64,000 bases of DNA, taken from the NCBI RefSeq assembly GCF_900129775.1, contig NZ_FQWV01000001.1:207780-271779 (forward strand), in the 5' to 3' direction. A program made the translations under genes and the position numbers. Positions 34,035 to 43,614 of this stretch are shown in pieces (the stretch's first letter is position 1; each line of letters opens with the position of its first letter). Source of the DNA: Halobaculum gomorrense. Lineage in GTDB: Archaea; Halobacteriota; Halobacteria; Halobacteriales; Haloferacaceae. Below the pieces are notes generated by a model, which was not told where the DNA came from, searched no databases, and saw nothing but the letters and a program-made list of their open reading frames with translations.

Positions 34035-35288
34035 CTACTCGCGGTCGCGGCGCTTCGGCACCAGCGAGAACGGGTACTCGCCGAGGAGCTCGAAGCTGTC
34101 GTCGGTGACGACGACCACGTCCTCCAGTCGGACGCCGCCCTCCTCGGGGTCGTACACCCCCGGCTCGATCGTGACCACGTTCCCGACTTCGAGTTCGTCG
34201 TCGCTCCCCAGCGACGGCCCCTCGTGGAGCGAGACGCCGACGCCGTGGCCCGTCGAGTGGGTGAACCCCACCTCGGGGGAGTCGACGCGGAAGCCGTGGG
34301 CGGCCAACTCCGCGGCGGCTTCCTCGTGGACGGTCGAGGCCGGGACGCCCGCGGCGACCTCGTCGAGGGCGGCCTTGCGGGCGCGCTCGACGGCGAGGTA
34401 CGCCCGCCGCTCCCAGCCGCCGTCGGGGTCGACGGCGAACGTCCGCGTCACGTCGCCGTAGTAGCCGTCGGGCCCCCGCGGCGACACGTCGAGCAGCACC
34501 GTCTCGCCCGACCGGATCACGTCGGTGCCGGTGTAGTGGAGGTCGGCGGCGGTCGCGCCCGCGCCGATCACGGTGTTGCCGGCGTCGCGGACGCCGTGGG
34601 CCGCGAGCACCTCGTTCACCTGCCGGCGGAGCCGATCGGTCGAGAGCACGCCGCCGTTCCAGTGAACCGTCCCGGCGCCGGGGCGCTCGTCGGCCTCCGC
34701 CTCGGAGTCGACGGTCGACTCGGCGAGGATCGCCTCGGCACGGGCGACTCCCCGGATCGCCGCGCGCTGGACGCGCCGCAGGCGGTCGATCTCCGCGTCC
34801 GTCTTCGTCTCGCGGGCGCGGGCGACCGCGTCTGTCGAGGCGACCTCGTAGCCTGCGCGTTCGAGGAACACCGCCGCGTCGTGCGGGATCGATCGCGAGA
34901 CGAGCACGGTGCCCGACTCCGCGCTGCGGGCGGCGAGCGCGGTCGCCGCGCGGACGCCCGCCTGGTCGCCCTGGCCGTCCACGCGGACCTCGTCGCCGGG
35001 GAACTCCCGGCGCGCCTGCTCGTCGAACAGCGCGGGCGCACACAGCGCGGTGTGGAGCGACCCGGCGTCGGTCTCGGCACCGTCGCCGTCGGCGACCGCC
35101 ACGAACGCGTACTCGCGGTCCGGGCCGGAGAATCGGGTCAGCCACCGGAGGCCGTCGTCGAAGCGGTCGCCGACGGCGACGAAGCCGACCGCCTCGCGCG
35201 CGGCGAGTTCGGCCGCGATCGGCGCGTAGTCGGTGTCGAGCGCGTCGTCGTCCCTCGCTGGCGCGGGGCCGTCTCCCTGCGCGGGCAT
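34035..35288 (-). CDS. M24 family aminopeptidase (Xaa-Pro type)
   Basis: 417 residues. An N-terminal creatinase-like domain (about 1-170) is followed by the pita-bread domain with five metal ligands in order: Asp in LLDVSPRG, Asp in YGDVTRTF, His in [13 protein letters not shown], Glu in [10 protein letters not shown] and Glu in GGVRLEDVV. It removes residues before proline from peptides, or is a dipeptidase; the split cannot be made from sequence alone. Its ATG abuts the TAA of the helicase gene upstream (35289-37148), so the two form an operon. It is convergent with the small membrane gene at 33749. Confidence 0.92.
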   Translation of the reverse strand: MPAQGDGPAPARDDDALDTDYAPIAAELAAREAVGFVAVGDRFDDGLRWLTRFSGPDREYAFVAVADGDGAETDAGSLHTALCAPALFDEQARREFPGDEVRVDGQGDQAGVRAATALAARSAESGTVLVSRSIPHDAAVFLERAGYEVASTDAVARARETKTDAEIDRLRRVQRAAIRGVARAEAILAESTVDSEAEADERPGAGTVHWNGGVLSTDRLRRQVNEVLAAHGVRDAGNTVIGAGATAADLHYTGTDVIRSGETVLLDVSPRGPDGYYGDVTRTFAVDPDGGWERRAYLAVERARKAALDEVAAGVPASTVHEEAAAELAAHGFRVDSPEVGFTHSTGHGVGVSLHEGPSLGSDDELEVGNVVTIEPGVYDPEEGGVRLEDVVVVTDDSFELLGEYPFSLVPKRRDRE

Positions 35289-37148
35289 TTACGCTTCGAC
35301 TTCGGGGTCGGGAGCCTCGACTTCCTCGACGATCTCGTCGACGATCGCCTGGGGGTCCTCCTCGCGGATCTCGTTGTGGAGCACGACCGAGATCGGCAGC
35401 GTCGGCGCGCCAGTGACGAGGTTCTGCATGAGGACGAGGCGCTCGCGGGCACGCGACATGCCGACGTAGAAGACGCGGCGCTCGTTGTCGGTGAGCACCG
35501 GCACCGGACTGGTGGACTTGGTGAACTCCTCGCCGTCGACGCCGGTCACGTCGAGGCCCTGCTGGTCGGCCTGGGCGGCCATCTGCTCGACGACCTTCTC
35601 GGTGAGGTCCGTGTTGACGAACACGTGGTCGGCCTCGCGGCCCTTCGCCGAGTGGATCGTGCCGAGGCGGACGCGGTCGGGCGCCTCGCCGGCGTAGTTG
35701 CCGGCGAAGTACGCCTTCACCGACTTCCGCTGGAAGCTGGTGATCTTGCGCGCCATGTCGGCGGCCGCGGGGCCGTCGGGCATGAACGGGACGTGCTCTT
35801 TCACGTCCTCGGGCGACAGCGGAACCTCCGCGAGGTCGTCTTCCTCGGCCGTCTCCTCGACCTCGTTGAGGAAGTCGTACAGTTCGTCGCGGTCGTTGCT
35901 GCCGAACGCCGAGTCTTGGAGGATGTCGGCGAGGCGGCGCGCCTGCAGCGCCGTCAGCGCCTCGCCCCTGTCGACGGCCTCGACCGCGCGGACGTAGTCG
36001 GTGAGGCGGTCGGTCCACATCCGCTGGTCGGTGAGACACGAGAAGGGGATCCCCTCGGAGATGAACTCGTCGATGAAGTCGAACATCTGATAGCGCGCGC
36101 GGAACAGCAGCATCACCGTCTCGTCATCGGTGCTCTGGACGGTGTGGCGGACGTTGCGCACCAGATCGAGCATTGACGGCGAGTCGACCGCCTCGACGAC
36201 GCCGCCCTCCGTGCGCGGCTTGAGGTCCTTCTCCTGGCGCTTGTCGATGTGGCGGATCTCGGTGTTGACGACGGTGAGGATGTTCGACGGCAGCCGGTAG
36301 GAGTTCGGCAGCACCTCGTCGTTGTCGACTTCGGTGTCGAGCAGCAGCGCAGGGTCGGCGCCTTGCCAGGCGTACACGACCTGGTCGTCGTCGCCGGCGA
36401 TGAGAGCCGTCTCCACGTGCGGCTTCCACTCCTGGTACACGTCGTACTGGAGCGTGGTAATGTCCTGGAACTCGTCGATGACGAGGTGGTCGACGGTGGG
36501 GACCAGCGAGCGCTGCTTCACGCGTTCGAGCATGTCGGCGAAGCCGACTAGCCCCTCTTCTCCCTTGTACGCGCGCCACGCGCGGATGGCCTCGGGCACG
36601 TCGAGACGGTCGTCGTCTGAGGGCCACGTCGGGGTGTACTTGTTCCCCTCCTGGGCGTTCGGGTCGATCTCGGGGGGCAGGCGGACTTCCTCCACGTCCC
36701 ACTGGAAGGGTACGTCGTACCAGTCGGCCACGTCGCGCTTGGTGCGCTGGAGCCATTGGGAGGTGGCGATCACCTTGTTCCCGAGCGTCGTCGACCGCGC
36801 GGTGCGGCGGCCGCCACCGGAGTACTCGTCCTCGTACTCGACGCCGTAGTCGTCGCAGAACGCCTCCTTGTCATCCTCGCCGACCACGTCACCGCGCGAG
36901 AGGTTCAACAGCTCGTACGCCTTCGCGTGCATCGTCGCGACGTTCCCCTGCAGGTGCCGGGGGGTGGTGTCGAGGCGCTCGGCGAGTCGCTCGCGCACCT
37001 CCGCCGCCGCCGCGCGCGTGTACGAGACGACGAGGATGTCGCGCATGTCGGCACCCTCGTCGATGAGCCCCTCGACGCGGTCGAGGAGCGCTGTCGTCTT
37101 CCCGCTGCCCGGGCCACCGAACAGGCGGGTTACCGTCGGGTCGCTCAT
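35289..37148 (-). CDS. UvrD/Rep-type SF1 DNA helicase
   Basis: 619 residues from ATG 37148; an in-frame ATG at 37175 would add nine. The motifs are Walker A GGPGSGKTT (11-19), Ia VSYTRAAAAEV, II DEFQD (224-228), III AGDDDQVVYAWQGADP, V TIHSAKGREADHVF and VI YVGMSRARERLV. This is the UvrD-REP group of 3'-5' helicases, shorter than bacterial UvrD because the 1B and 2B inserts are reduced. It probably unwinds DNA in repair or fork restart, in line with uvrA, nfo and UDG in the same window. It shares an operon with the M24 peptidase; the pairing has no obvious logic. Confidence 0.92.
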   Translation of the reverse strand: MSDPTVTRLFGGPGSGKTTALLDRVEGLIDEGADMRDILVVSYTRAAAAEVRERLAERLDTTPRHLQGNVATMHAKAYELLNLSRGDVVGEDDKEAFCDDYGVEYEDEYSGGGRRTARSTTLGNKVIATSQWLQRTKRDVADWYDVPFQWDVEEVRLPPEIDPNAQEGNKYTPTWPSDDDRLDVPEAIRAWRAYKGEEGLVGFADMLERVKQRSLVPTVDHLVIDEFQDITTLQYDVYQEWKPHVETALIAGDDDQVVYAWQGADPALLLDTEVDNDEVLPNSYRLPSNILTVVNTEIRHIDKRQEKDLKPRTEGGVVEAVDSPSMLDLVRNVRHTVQSTDDETVMLLFRARYQMFDFIDEFISEGIPFSCLTDQRMWTDRLTDYVRAVEAVDRGEALTALQARRLADILQDSAFGSNDRDELYDFLNEVEETAEEDDLAEVPLSPEDVKEHVPFMPDGPAAADMARKITSFQRKSVKAYFAGNYAGEAPDRVRLGTIHSAKGREADHVFVNTDLTEKVVEQMAAQADQQGLDVTGVDGEEFTKSTSPVPVLTDNERRVFYVGMSRARERLVLMQNLVTGAPTLPISVVLHNEIREEDPQAIVDEIVEEVEAPDPEVEA

Positions 37149-37260
37149 TACTGTGCCCTCTCGGCCGCGACTCATAAGCGCCGTGGCTCGCGCTCGCGAA
37201 GAGACGTGTCCGGTTGACAGAAGGTTCGTCTCGGCGCCTCTCGTGCCGCCCCCGCGGCGG

Positions 37261-37449
37261 TCAGCGGGGCGTCTCGGGTCGCCAGCCGCACACCGAGCAC
37301 TCCACGGCGTCGCCGTCGTGAAGTCCGCCGCAGTCGGGACACTGCTTTTTGTTATAGGACTCCTCCCATTGGGCCGTCTCCACGTCGTGGCCGCGGCTGG
37401 TCAGGAACTCGTCGAACAGGTCGCCATCCGGGCTCGGTGCCGACGCCAT
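37261..37449 (-). CDS. Small zinc-ribbon protein (HVO_0416-like)
   Basis: 62 residues from ATG 37449 (MASAPSPDGDLFDEFL). A zinc ribbon is formed by CPDCGG and CSVCGW (about 35-38 and 50-53). The N-terminal half contains an acidic/hydrophobic helix, LFDEFLTSRGHDVETAQWEESYNKKQ. Such single zinc-ribbon proteins are numerous in haloarchaea and often affect biofilm or stress; a role here is not known. The promoter is leaderless with GGTATATG at 37476-37483 and carries a perfect palindrome between TATA and ATG. Confidence 0.85.
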   Translation of the reverse strand: MASAPSPDGDLFDEFLTSRGHDVETAQWEESYNKKQCPDCGGLHDGDAVECSVCGWRPETPR

Positions 37450-37450
37450 A

Positions 37451-37484
37451 CATGGTATGATATACCATGGTAGCACATATACCT
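37451..37484 (-). promoter_or_regulatory. TATA box plus palindromic operator of the zinc-ribbon gene
   Basis: The TATA-like GGTATATG (rc of 37476-37483) lies 27-34 bp before ATG 37449. Between them is CATGGTAT-GAT-ATACCATG (37451-37469), an 8-bp perfect inverted repeat with 3-bp spacer that covers the likely start point. A repressor dimer bound here would block initiation. It would equally form a short hairpin at the 5' end of the message. Confidence 0.55.
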
Positions 37485-37555
37485 TCTGGCGACTCTCTCA
37501 ATCGTGAAATCGGCGGAAGGTGCTTGGATGGTCCCTCGATCCGGCGCGGATCGGT

Positions 37556-37602
37556 CGGACCACGATTTGGGTTGGCGGACCACGATTCGGGCTGGCGGAC
37601 CG
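37556..37602. repeat. 20-bp tandem repeat, about 2.3 copies
   Basis: CGGACCACGATTTGGGTTGG (37556-37575) is repeated at 37576-37595 with two changes, and its first bases recur at 37596 (CGGACCG). It lies in the 167-bp spacer before the M32 gene end. Confidence 0.8.
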
Positions 37603-37616
37603 CATGACCGTCGGCC

Positions 37617-39152
37617 TCAGCGGTCGTACAGTTCGCCGAACTTCTCTTCTACGTACTCGAGGAAGTACTCGGCCGAAAGCGGTTCGCCGGTCGCCTCCTC
37701 GACCAGTTCGTCGGTCGGGTAGCGTCGGCCGTGGCGGTGGACGTGTTCGGTCATCCACTCCCACAGCGGCCCGAGGTCGCCCTCGTGGATCAGCGCGTCC
37801 ACGCGGTCCTCGCCGAGGGCTTCCCGCATCGCGCGGTCCAACTGCGCCGCCAGCACCGAGCCGATAGTGTACCCCTGGAACGTCGCGAAGCGGCCGCTCC
37901 AGTGGATGTCCTGCAGGCAGCCCTCCGCGTCGGTGTCGGGCGTCACCCCGAGGTACTGGTCCATCTTCTCGTTCCAGACCGCGGGAACCTCCTCGACCGA
38001 GATATCGCCCTCGACGAGCGCGCGGTCGATCTCACACCGGAGGATGATGTGCAGGTGGTAGGTGAGTTCGTCCGCCTCGACGCGGATCAGGTTGTCCGGG
38101 TAGATCTGGTTCACCGCCTCGTACGCCTCGCGGGCGGTCGCGTCGGTGCCGAGGTGGTCGTTCGCCTCGCCGACGAACCCCTCCCAGAACGGCTCGGTGC
38201 GGGCGACGTGGTTCTCCCAGAAGCGGCTCTGGCTCTCGTGGACGCCCGACGACAGCGACGCCCCGAGCGGCTCGCCGAAGCGGTCGTCCGGGAGACCCAG
38301 CTCGTAGCTGGCGTGGCCGAACTCGTGGACGGTCGCGGTGAACGCGTCCATCGGGTCCTCAGGCTTGAACCGCGTCGTGATCCGCGCGTCGAACTGGTTG
38401 CCCGAGGTGAACGGGTGCGCGGACACGTCCAGCCTGCCGCGGTCCTCCGGGTAGTTCAGCAGGTCGAGGACAGCCCCCGAGAGCCCGCGCTGGGTGTCGT
38501 CGGCGGAGGGGCCGGCGGCGACGAACGGCGACGCGAGGTCGGCGTCGGACGCCTCGATCTCCTCGATCAGCGGGACGAGCCCCGCCTTCAGCTCCTCGAA
38601 GATCTCCTCCAGCCGCTCCAGCGGGAGGTACGGCTCGCCGTCCTCGTACATGACCTCGTAGGCCGGGCGGTCCGGCGCGATCGCCTCCGCGCGCTCGACC
38701 TGGAGGTCGCGCAGCGTCTCCAGCGCCGGTGCGAAGTGCGCGAAGTCGTCGTCGGCCTTCGCCTCCTTCCACACCTGCTGGCTGTGCGAGCGGTGCTCGG
38801 TGAGCTCCTCGACGAGCGACTCGGGAACCGAGCGGTTGCGCTCGTGGCGCCGTCGGATCTCGCGGACGTTCGCCGCGCGCTCGTCGCCGAGCCCCGCGTC
38901 TTCGGCGGCGTCGAGGGCGTCGGCCATCGCGTCGCTCGTCAGCTTCTCGTGGGTCGTCGCCGACAGCGCCGCGAGCTGCTTCCCGCGGGCGGCGGTGCCG
39001 CCCTCGGGCATCGTCACCTGCTGGTCCCAGTAGAGGACGCCGCTGCCGCTTTCGAGGTGCGAGATGCGCCGGTACTGCTCCATGAGGCCCCGATACGCCT
39101 CGGGGGCGTCGTCGGTGACCGTCGAGTCGAGGTCGGCCGTCGGAACTGCCAT
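37617..39152 (-). CDS. M32 family metallocarboxypeptidase (paralogue 2)
   Basis: 511 residues. Zinc motif HEFGH occurs in ATVHEFGHASYELGLP (about residue 266), and the family blocks ESQSRFWENHVART, RVEADELTYHLHIILRCEI and CLQDIHWSGRFATFQGYTIGS are present. It is the same length as the paralogue at 8979-10508. It differs at the last block, where SHGNFGYFPTY is replaced by SGRFATFQGY, and in the loop after HEFGH, so the two may prefer different C-terminal residues. Cytosolic peptide trimming is expected. It is transcribed leftward, 81 bp downstream of nfo's stop. Confidence 0.93.
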   Translation of the reverse strand: MAVPTADLDSTVTDDAPEAYRGLMEQYRRISHLESGSGVLYWDQQVTMPEGGTAARGKQLAALSATTHEKLTSDAMADALDAAEDAGLGDERAANVREIRRRHERNRSVPESLVEELTEHRSHSQQVWKEAKADDDFAHFAPALETLRDLQVERAEAIAPDRPAYEVMYEDGEPYLPLERLEEIFEELKAGLVPLIEEIEASDADLASPFVAAGPSADDTQRGLSGAVLDLLNYPEDRGRLDVSAHPFTSGNQFDARITTRFKPEDPMDAFTATVHEFGHASYELGLPDDRFGEPLGASLSSGVHESQSRFWENHVARTEPFWEGFVGEANDHLGTDATAREAYEAVNQIYPDNLIRVEADELTYHLHIILRCEIDRALVEGDISVEEVPAVWNEKMDQYLGVTPDTDAEGCLQDIHWSGRFATFQGYTIGSVLAAQLDRAMREALGEDRVDALIHEGDLGPLWEWMTEHVHRHGRRYPTDELVEEATGEPLSAEYFLEYVEEKFGELYDR

Positions 39153-39233
39153 ACGAGAGCCTGCATGGCTCGGGGTATCAAGCTCCGGATGGTTCGCCCG
39201 AATGGCCGCCTTTCGGCCGGCGCGTCGCCGCGG

Positions 39234-40082
39234 TTACTGGCGGAGCTCCCGAACGCGCTCGATGTTCCACGCGAAGGACTTGCCGTCCTCCGTTGGGGTT
39301 TCGAGGACGAGCGGCACGTCGCGAAGGTCCTCGTGGTTGATGAACGCGCGCATGCCGGCCTCGCCGATGCGTCCCTCGCCGACGTGGGCGTGCTCGTCTT
39401 TGTTCGTCCCGCACTCGTGTTTGGAGTCGTTGAGGTGGACGCACCGCAGGTGCTCCAGCCCGACGACCTCGTCGAGTTCGGCGACCGTCTCCTCGACGGC
39501 CTCGGCCGTCGAGAGGTCGTAGCCCGCGGCGAACGCGTGGGCGGTGTCGAGACAGACGTCCAGGTCCTGCTCGGAGCGCTCCAGCACCGCCGCGAGGTGT
39601 TCGAAGTCGCCGCCGAGTTTGGTTCCGGAGCCGGCGTCGGACTCGACGAGCACCGTCACGCCGTCGGGAACGTCGAGTTCGTCGAGCGCCGACGCCGCGT
39701 TGTCGAGGCCGCCCTCGACGCCGGCACCGGTGTGGGCGCCGAGGTGGACGTTCACGTACGGGATGTCCAGTTTGTCGGCGGCGTCGACCTCCGTTTGCAT
39801 GGAGTCGATCGACTTCTCGCGGAGGCCCTCCTTCGGGGTACAGAGGTTCACGAGGTACGACGAGTGGATCACCCACGGGCCGACGCCGTGCTCGTCGCTG
39901 AGGTCGCGGAACCGGTCGGCCTCGTCGCCGTCGATGTTCGGGTCCTGCCACACCTGCGGCGAGTGCGTGAAGATCTGGCCGCAGTTACCGCCGTCGTCGA
40001 CCAGCGCGTCGACGGCGTTGTCCGTGCCGCCGGCGATGGACTCGTGTGCCCCGATCCGGAGAGTGTCGCTGTCTGCGCTCAT
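39234..40082 (-). CDS. nfo: Endonuclease IV (AP endonuclease)
   Basis: 282 residues from ATG 40082 ([19 protein letters not shown]). The TIM-barrel metal-ligand blocks are [69 protein letters not shown] and the final VLETPTEDG. It cleaves DNA 5' to abasic sites in base-excision repair, downstream of glycosylases such as the UDG at 45588-46196. The frame is open upstream but that extension reaches into the divergent promoter region (162 bp to the DUF4396 gene). Confidence 0.95.
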   Translation of the reverse strand: MSADSDTLRIGAHESIAGGTDNAVDALVDDGGNCGQIFTHSPQVWQDPNIDGDEADRFRDLSDEHGVGPWVIHSSYLVNLCTPKEGLREKSIDSMQTEVDAADKLDIPYVNVHLGAHTGAGVEGGLDNAASALDELDVPDGVTVLVESDAGSGTKLGGDFEHLAAVLERSEQDLDVCLDTAHAFAAGYDLSTAEAVEETVAELDEVVGLEHLRCVHLNDSKHECGTNKDEHAHVGEGRIGEAGMRAFINHEDLRDVPLVLETPTEDGKSFAWNIERVRELRQ

Positions 40083-40244
40083 ACCCGCCGGTGGTGAGCC
40101 GGGGAGCAAAGCGGCTTCGGAAGCGGCCGAGGCGTCGGCCCGGCGTTCGACCGTCCCCAGCGCCAGTGGCCCCGGACCGGCCGTCGCCGCCACGGGTCGG
40201 CCGTCGCTCATTTCAATCCCGACCGTCTACCCGGCGCACAAGCT

Positions 40245-40946
40245 ATGCAGCTGAGCACGGTCGTCAGTCGCCTCGAACGCGCCTTCGGGCCCGTCCGAGA
40301 GCTACTCGTTCCGCTGTTGTCCGACCCGCGCGTCATGGGCGCGTGGGTCGTCGTCGTCGCGGTCTCGACGGCGGTGTTGCTGTGGGACGTGCGCGAGCGA
40401 AACGAGGCCATCCCGTCGCTGATGAAGGGCGTCTGGACGCTGACGGTGCTGTACTCCGGCCCGTTCGGGCTGGCGGTGTACTGGTACGCCGGCCGCACGC
40501 AGATCCCTCGCGACTCGCTCGCGCGGCGCGGCTTCCGGTCGACGGCCCACTGCTACTCCGGCTGCGGCGCCGGCGAGGTGACCGGCGTCCTGCTGGCGCA
40601 GGGGCTGCTCGGACTGACGGTCGGCTGGGTCGCGGCGACGACGTTCGGGTTCGCGTACCTGTTCGGCTTCTCCCTGACCGTCGGCCCCCTCATACAGGAG
40701 GGCGTCGGCTTCCGCGAGGCCGTCGTCGACGCGTTCTACAGCGAGACGCCGTCGATCACCGTGATGGAGGTGACGGCCATCGGGACGGACCTGCTGCTGG
40801 CGGCCGAGGCCACCGTCGACGACCCGCTGTTCTGGGGCGCGCTGGCGTTCTCGCTGTCGGTCGGCTACCTCGCGGCCTTCCCCGTGAACCTCGCGCTCGT
40901 TCGCGTCGGCGTCAAGGAGGGGATGGCGAACCCCGCGGAGCTGTGA
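40245..40946 (+). CDS. DUF4396-type membrane protein
   Basis: 233 residues with about five membrane helices. Distinctive is RSTAHCYSGCGAGEVTGVLLAQGL in the middle, with a His and two Cys that could bind metal, after LTVLYSGPFGLAVYWYAGR. These match the pattern of DUF4396 proteins. Function is unknown; the conserved His/Cys block at the helix start suggests a metal- or redox-linked membrane protein. Divergent from nfo. Confidence 0.8.
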   Translation: MQLSTVVSRLERAFGPVRELLVPLLSDPRVMGAWVVVVAVSTAVLLWDVRERNEAIPSLMKGVWTLTVLYSGPFGLAVYWYAGRTQIPRDSLARRGFRSTAHCYSGCGAGEVTGVLLAQGLLGLTVGWVAATTFGFAYLFGFSLTVGPLIQEGVGFREAVVDAFYSETPSITVMEVTAIGTDLLLAAEATVDDPLFWGALAFSLSVGYLAAFPVNLALVRVGVKEGMANPAEL

Positions 40947-41055
40947 CGGAGCCGGCCGCTTCAACCGACGGGCGCGCTCCCGCGTCGGCTCCCGGTATCA
41001 TCCCCGACAGCCGGGACCGCACGCTTATTCGACCGACCCGCCTCGACACCGCCAC

Positions 41056-41604
41056 ATGTCACTGTCGGACCCGCCAAGCCACCCGGGCGACCCACTCGAT
41101 GTCGGCGACCCCGCTCCCGAGTTCGCCGAGACGCTCGTCACGCCGGAGGGGGACACGCGCGAGGCGTCGCTCTCGGAGCTGCTCGACAATCCGGTTCTCC
41201 TCAGCTTCTACACGGTCGACTTCAGCCCGGACTGCATCGAGGAGTGGTGCGCCTTCCGCGACTTCGACTGGTTCGCCTCCGGAGAGCAGGTGAACGTCGT
41301 CGGCGTCTCGAAGTCCGGCCCGCGCCTCCACCGCCGGTTCATCGACCGCCTCGATCTGGGGTTCCCGCTGTACGCCGACACGGACCTCGCGATATCGGAG
41401 TCGTTCGGGGTTGCCTACCGGACGTTCGGGCTGTTCCGCCGCTCCCGACGCTCGTGTTTCCTCGTCGACGAGGAGGGCGTGATCCGCTACCGGTGGCTCG
41501 GCGAGCACTGGCTCGACCCCACCCGCGACACGCCGCCGGTCGACGAACTCCACGAGGCGGTCCGCGCGGAGATCGGCGACGACCCGGAGACGTTCGGGTT
41601 CTAG
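41056..41604 (+). CDS. Peroxiredoxin-like (AhpC/TSA-Redoxin) protein
   Basis: 182 residues. The thioredoxin-fold start DPAPEFAETLVTPEG is followed by LSFYTVDFSPDCIEEWCAFRDF, in which the peroxidatic-position Cys is the first of C-x5-C (the usual T/V-x2-C of Prx is here SPDC). Later blocks are GVSKSGPRLHRRFIDRLDLGFPLYAD and SRRSCFLVDEEGVIRYRW. Typical members reduce hydroperoxides with a thiol donor. The substitution around the Cys makes thiol-disulfide exchange equally possible. Confidence 0.85.
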   Translation: MSLSDPPSHPGDPLDVGDPAPEFAETLVTPEGDTREASLSELLDNPVLLSFYTVDFSPDCIEEWCAFRDFDWFASGEQVNVVGVSKSGPRLHRRFIDRLDLGFPLYADTDLAISESFGVAYRTFGLFRRSRRSCFLVDEEGVIRYRWLGEHWLDPTRDTPPVDELHEAVRAEIGDDPETFGF

Positions 41605-41635
41605 CACCGGCACCCGACGGCGACCGCCGACTCGG

Positions 41636-42514
41636 CTACCGCTCCCCCGGCCGCTCGCGCACCCAGTCGTCGCTGCGGTACTTCGCGTCGGCGATCTCCT
41701 CGGCGCGCGCGAGTTCCGCGTCGGTCCACTCGCCCTCTTCGGCGTCGGCCCAGGCCGCGAGCGACGCCTCGAACGCGGCGACGGCCTCGGCGCGGGTCGC
41801 GTCCGCGTAGTCGGTGACCCCGCCGACGCGCTCGGCGAACCGCGCCTCGCTCACGCCGTGGTCGCGGAAGACCGCGAGGTGCTCGCGAGGCATCGCGTCG
41901 AACGTCACGGAGCCGTGCTGGATGACGCTCGCCTCCCGCCTGTACTGGGCGTTGCCCGAGAGTTTCCGGCCGGCGCCGCTGTCGGCGCACACGTCGTGGG
42001 CGGGGTGCAGGCCGCGGAGGTAGCAGGCCGGCCGGTAGATTGCCGGGCGCTCCTCGTCGGCGTACTCGGCGTCGACGCCGAGCGCGCGGAAGGCGGACAG
42101 CACCGGCTCGCACAGCAGGTGGTAGGCGTCGAGGAGTTCCCCCGGCAGCTCCTCGGCGGGCGCGGCGATCGAGTAGGAGAGGTCGCCGTCGCGGTCGTGG
42201 TAGATGCCGCCGCCGCCGGTCTGGCGGCGCGTCACGTCGACGCCGGCGTCCGCACAGCGGTCCCAGTCGACGGTGTCCGGGTCCTGCGCGTACCCCATCG
42301 AGAGGCAGGAGGGATCCCAGCGGTACACGCGGACCGTTCGCGGCCCGCCCTCGGCGGCCGTCTCGGCGGCGACCTCGTCGAGCGCCATGTTCAGCGGCCC
42401 AGGCCGGGACTCCTCGCGGATCAGCCGCCACTCGCGGCCGGCGAGCGGCCCCGGGGAGCCGCCGCCCGTCCCGCCCGTCCCGCCCGCACCGCCGTCGGCG
42501 TCCGTGTCGCTCAT
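41636..42514 (-). CDS. Biotin/lipoate A/B protein ligase family protein (LplA-like)
   Basis: 292 residues from ATG 42514 (MSDTDADGG), with a Gly/Thr-rich disordered start. The family blocks are RVYRWDPSCLSMGYAQD, RRQTGGGGIYHDRDGDLSYSI, the lipoyl-AMP lysine region GRKLSGNAQYRR and HGSVTFDAMP. It transfers lipoate or octanoate to the lysine of 2-oxoacid dehydrogenase or glycine-cleavage H proteins. Haloarchaea have such complexes. The protein is convergent with the peroxiredoxin (31-bp gap) and divergent from rio2 (136 bp between starts). Confidence 0.88.
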   Translation of the reverse strand: MSDTDADGGAGGTGGTGGGSPGPLAGREWRLIREESRPGPLNMALDEVAAETAAEGGPRTVRVYRWDPSCLSMGYAQDPDTVDWDRCADAGVDVTRRQTGGGGIYHDRDGDLSYSIAAPAEELPGELLDAYHLLCEPVLSAFRALGVDAEYADEERPAIYRPACYLRGLHPAHDVCADSGAGRKLSGNAQYRREASVIQHGSVTFDAMPREHLAVFRDHGVSEARFAERVGGVTDYADATRAEAVAAFEASLAAWADAEEGEWTDAELARAEEIADAKYRSDDWVRERPGER

Positions 42515-42650
42515 ACCGGAAATCCGGCGTCGCGGGGCAAAGAGCCCCCGATCGCGGCCGACTGGTCGCAGGGATGTCGACGCTGGCCGCGATGCCGCCG
42601 CGCTCGTCGCCACGAACGCCTTTTCACCGCGCGGCGCCGACACACGGGCG

Positions 42651-43568
42651 ATGGTCGGAAACGTCGCCGAGACGATGGCCGAGCTCGAGCCCGAGGACTT
42701 CTATCTCCTCTCGGGCGTCGAGCAGGGCATGCGCTTCTCGGAGTGGGTCAACGTCGAGAAGATCCCGGAGTACGCCGGGCTCTCCGAGGAGAACGCCGAC
42801 TACCGGATCGACCGGTGCGCCGACCGCGACCTCATCCGGCGCAAGACGATCCAGTACGAGGGCTACCAGCTCACCTTCGAGGGGTACGACGCGCTCGCGT
42901 TGCACACCTTCGCCGAGCGCGAGACGGTCACCGGGATGGGGTCGTCGCTGGGCGTCGGCAAGGAGAGCGACGTGTACGAGGTGGAGACGTACCGCCCGAT
43001 GGCGCTGAAGTTCCACCGCGAGGGGTACACCAACTTCCGCGAGGTGAACAAGGAGCGGGACTACACCAGCGACAACAACCACGTCTCCTGGCAGTACACC
43101 GCGCGCAAGGCCGCCGAGCGCGAGTACGCCGCGCTGGAGGACCTCTACCCGCAGGTGTCGGTGCCGCGTCCGATCGACCACAACCGCCACGCGATCGTGA
43201 TGGAGAAGCTCCCCGGCCCGGAGTTGGCGCAGGCGAAGCTCCGCTCGGAGCAGGTCGTCGGCGTGCTCGACCTGGTGCTTCGGGAGATGGACCTGGCGTA
43301 CCGCGCGGGCTACGTCCACGCCGACATGTCCGAGTACAACGTCGCCGTCAGCGACGACGGGATCGTGATCTTCGACTGGCCCCAGTCGGTCGAGACGGAC
43401 CACGAGAACGCCGACGAGCTCCTCGCGCGTGACGTGGACAACGTCGTGAGCTACTTCGAACGGAAGTATCCGAGCGAGATGCCCGAGGTCGACGCCGACG
43501 CGGTCGCCGACGCGATCGTCGACGGCGAGTTCGAGTCGGTGCGGGGGTTCGCCGAGCCGGAGGCGTAG
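42651..43568 (+). CDS. rio2: RIO2 atypical serine protein kinase/ATPase
   Basis: 305 residues from ATG 42651. The N-terminal winged helix (1 to about 85), which marks RIO2 against RIO1, precedes the kinase with glycine-rich LGVGKESDVYEV (100-111), ALKFHREGYTNFREV, catalytic loop YVHADMSEYN (about 221-230) and metal-binding FDWPQSV in place of DFG. RIO2 acts in the final maturation of the small ribosomal subunit. The C-terminus is acidic and helical. TATA-like TTTTCACC lies about 32 bp upstream. Confidence 0.96.
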   Translation: MVGNVAETMAELEPEDFYLLSGVEQGMRFSEWVNVEKIPEYAGLSEENADYRIDRCADRDLIRRKTIQYEGYQLTFEGYDALALHTFAERETVTGMGSSLGVGKESDVYEVETYRPMALKFHREGYTNFREVNKERDYTSDNNHVSWQYTARKAAEREYAALEDLYPQVSVPRPIDHNRHAIVMEKLPGPELAQAKLRSEQVVGVLDLVLREMDLAYRAGYVHADMSEYNVAVSDDGIVIFDWPQSVETDHENADELLARDVDNVVSYFERKYPSEMPEVDADAVADAIVDGEFESVRGFAEPEA

Positions 43569-43614
43569 CCGACGGCCGACGGGATTTAAGCCGGCTCACC
43601 GGATCGGTACCGCC

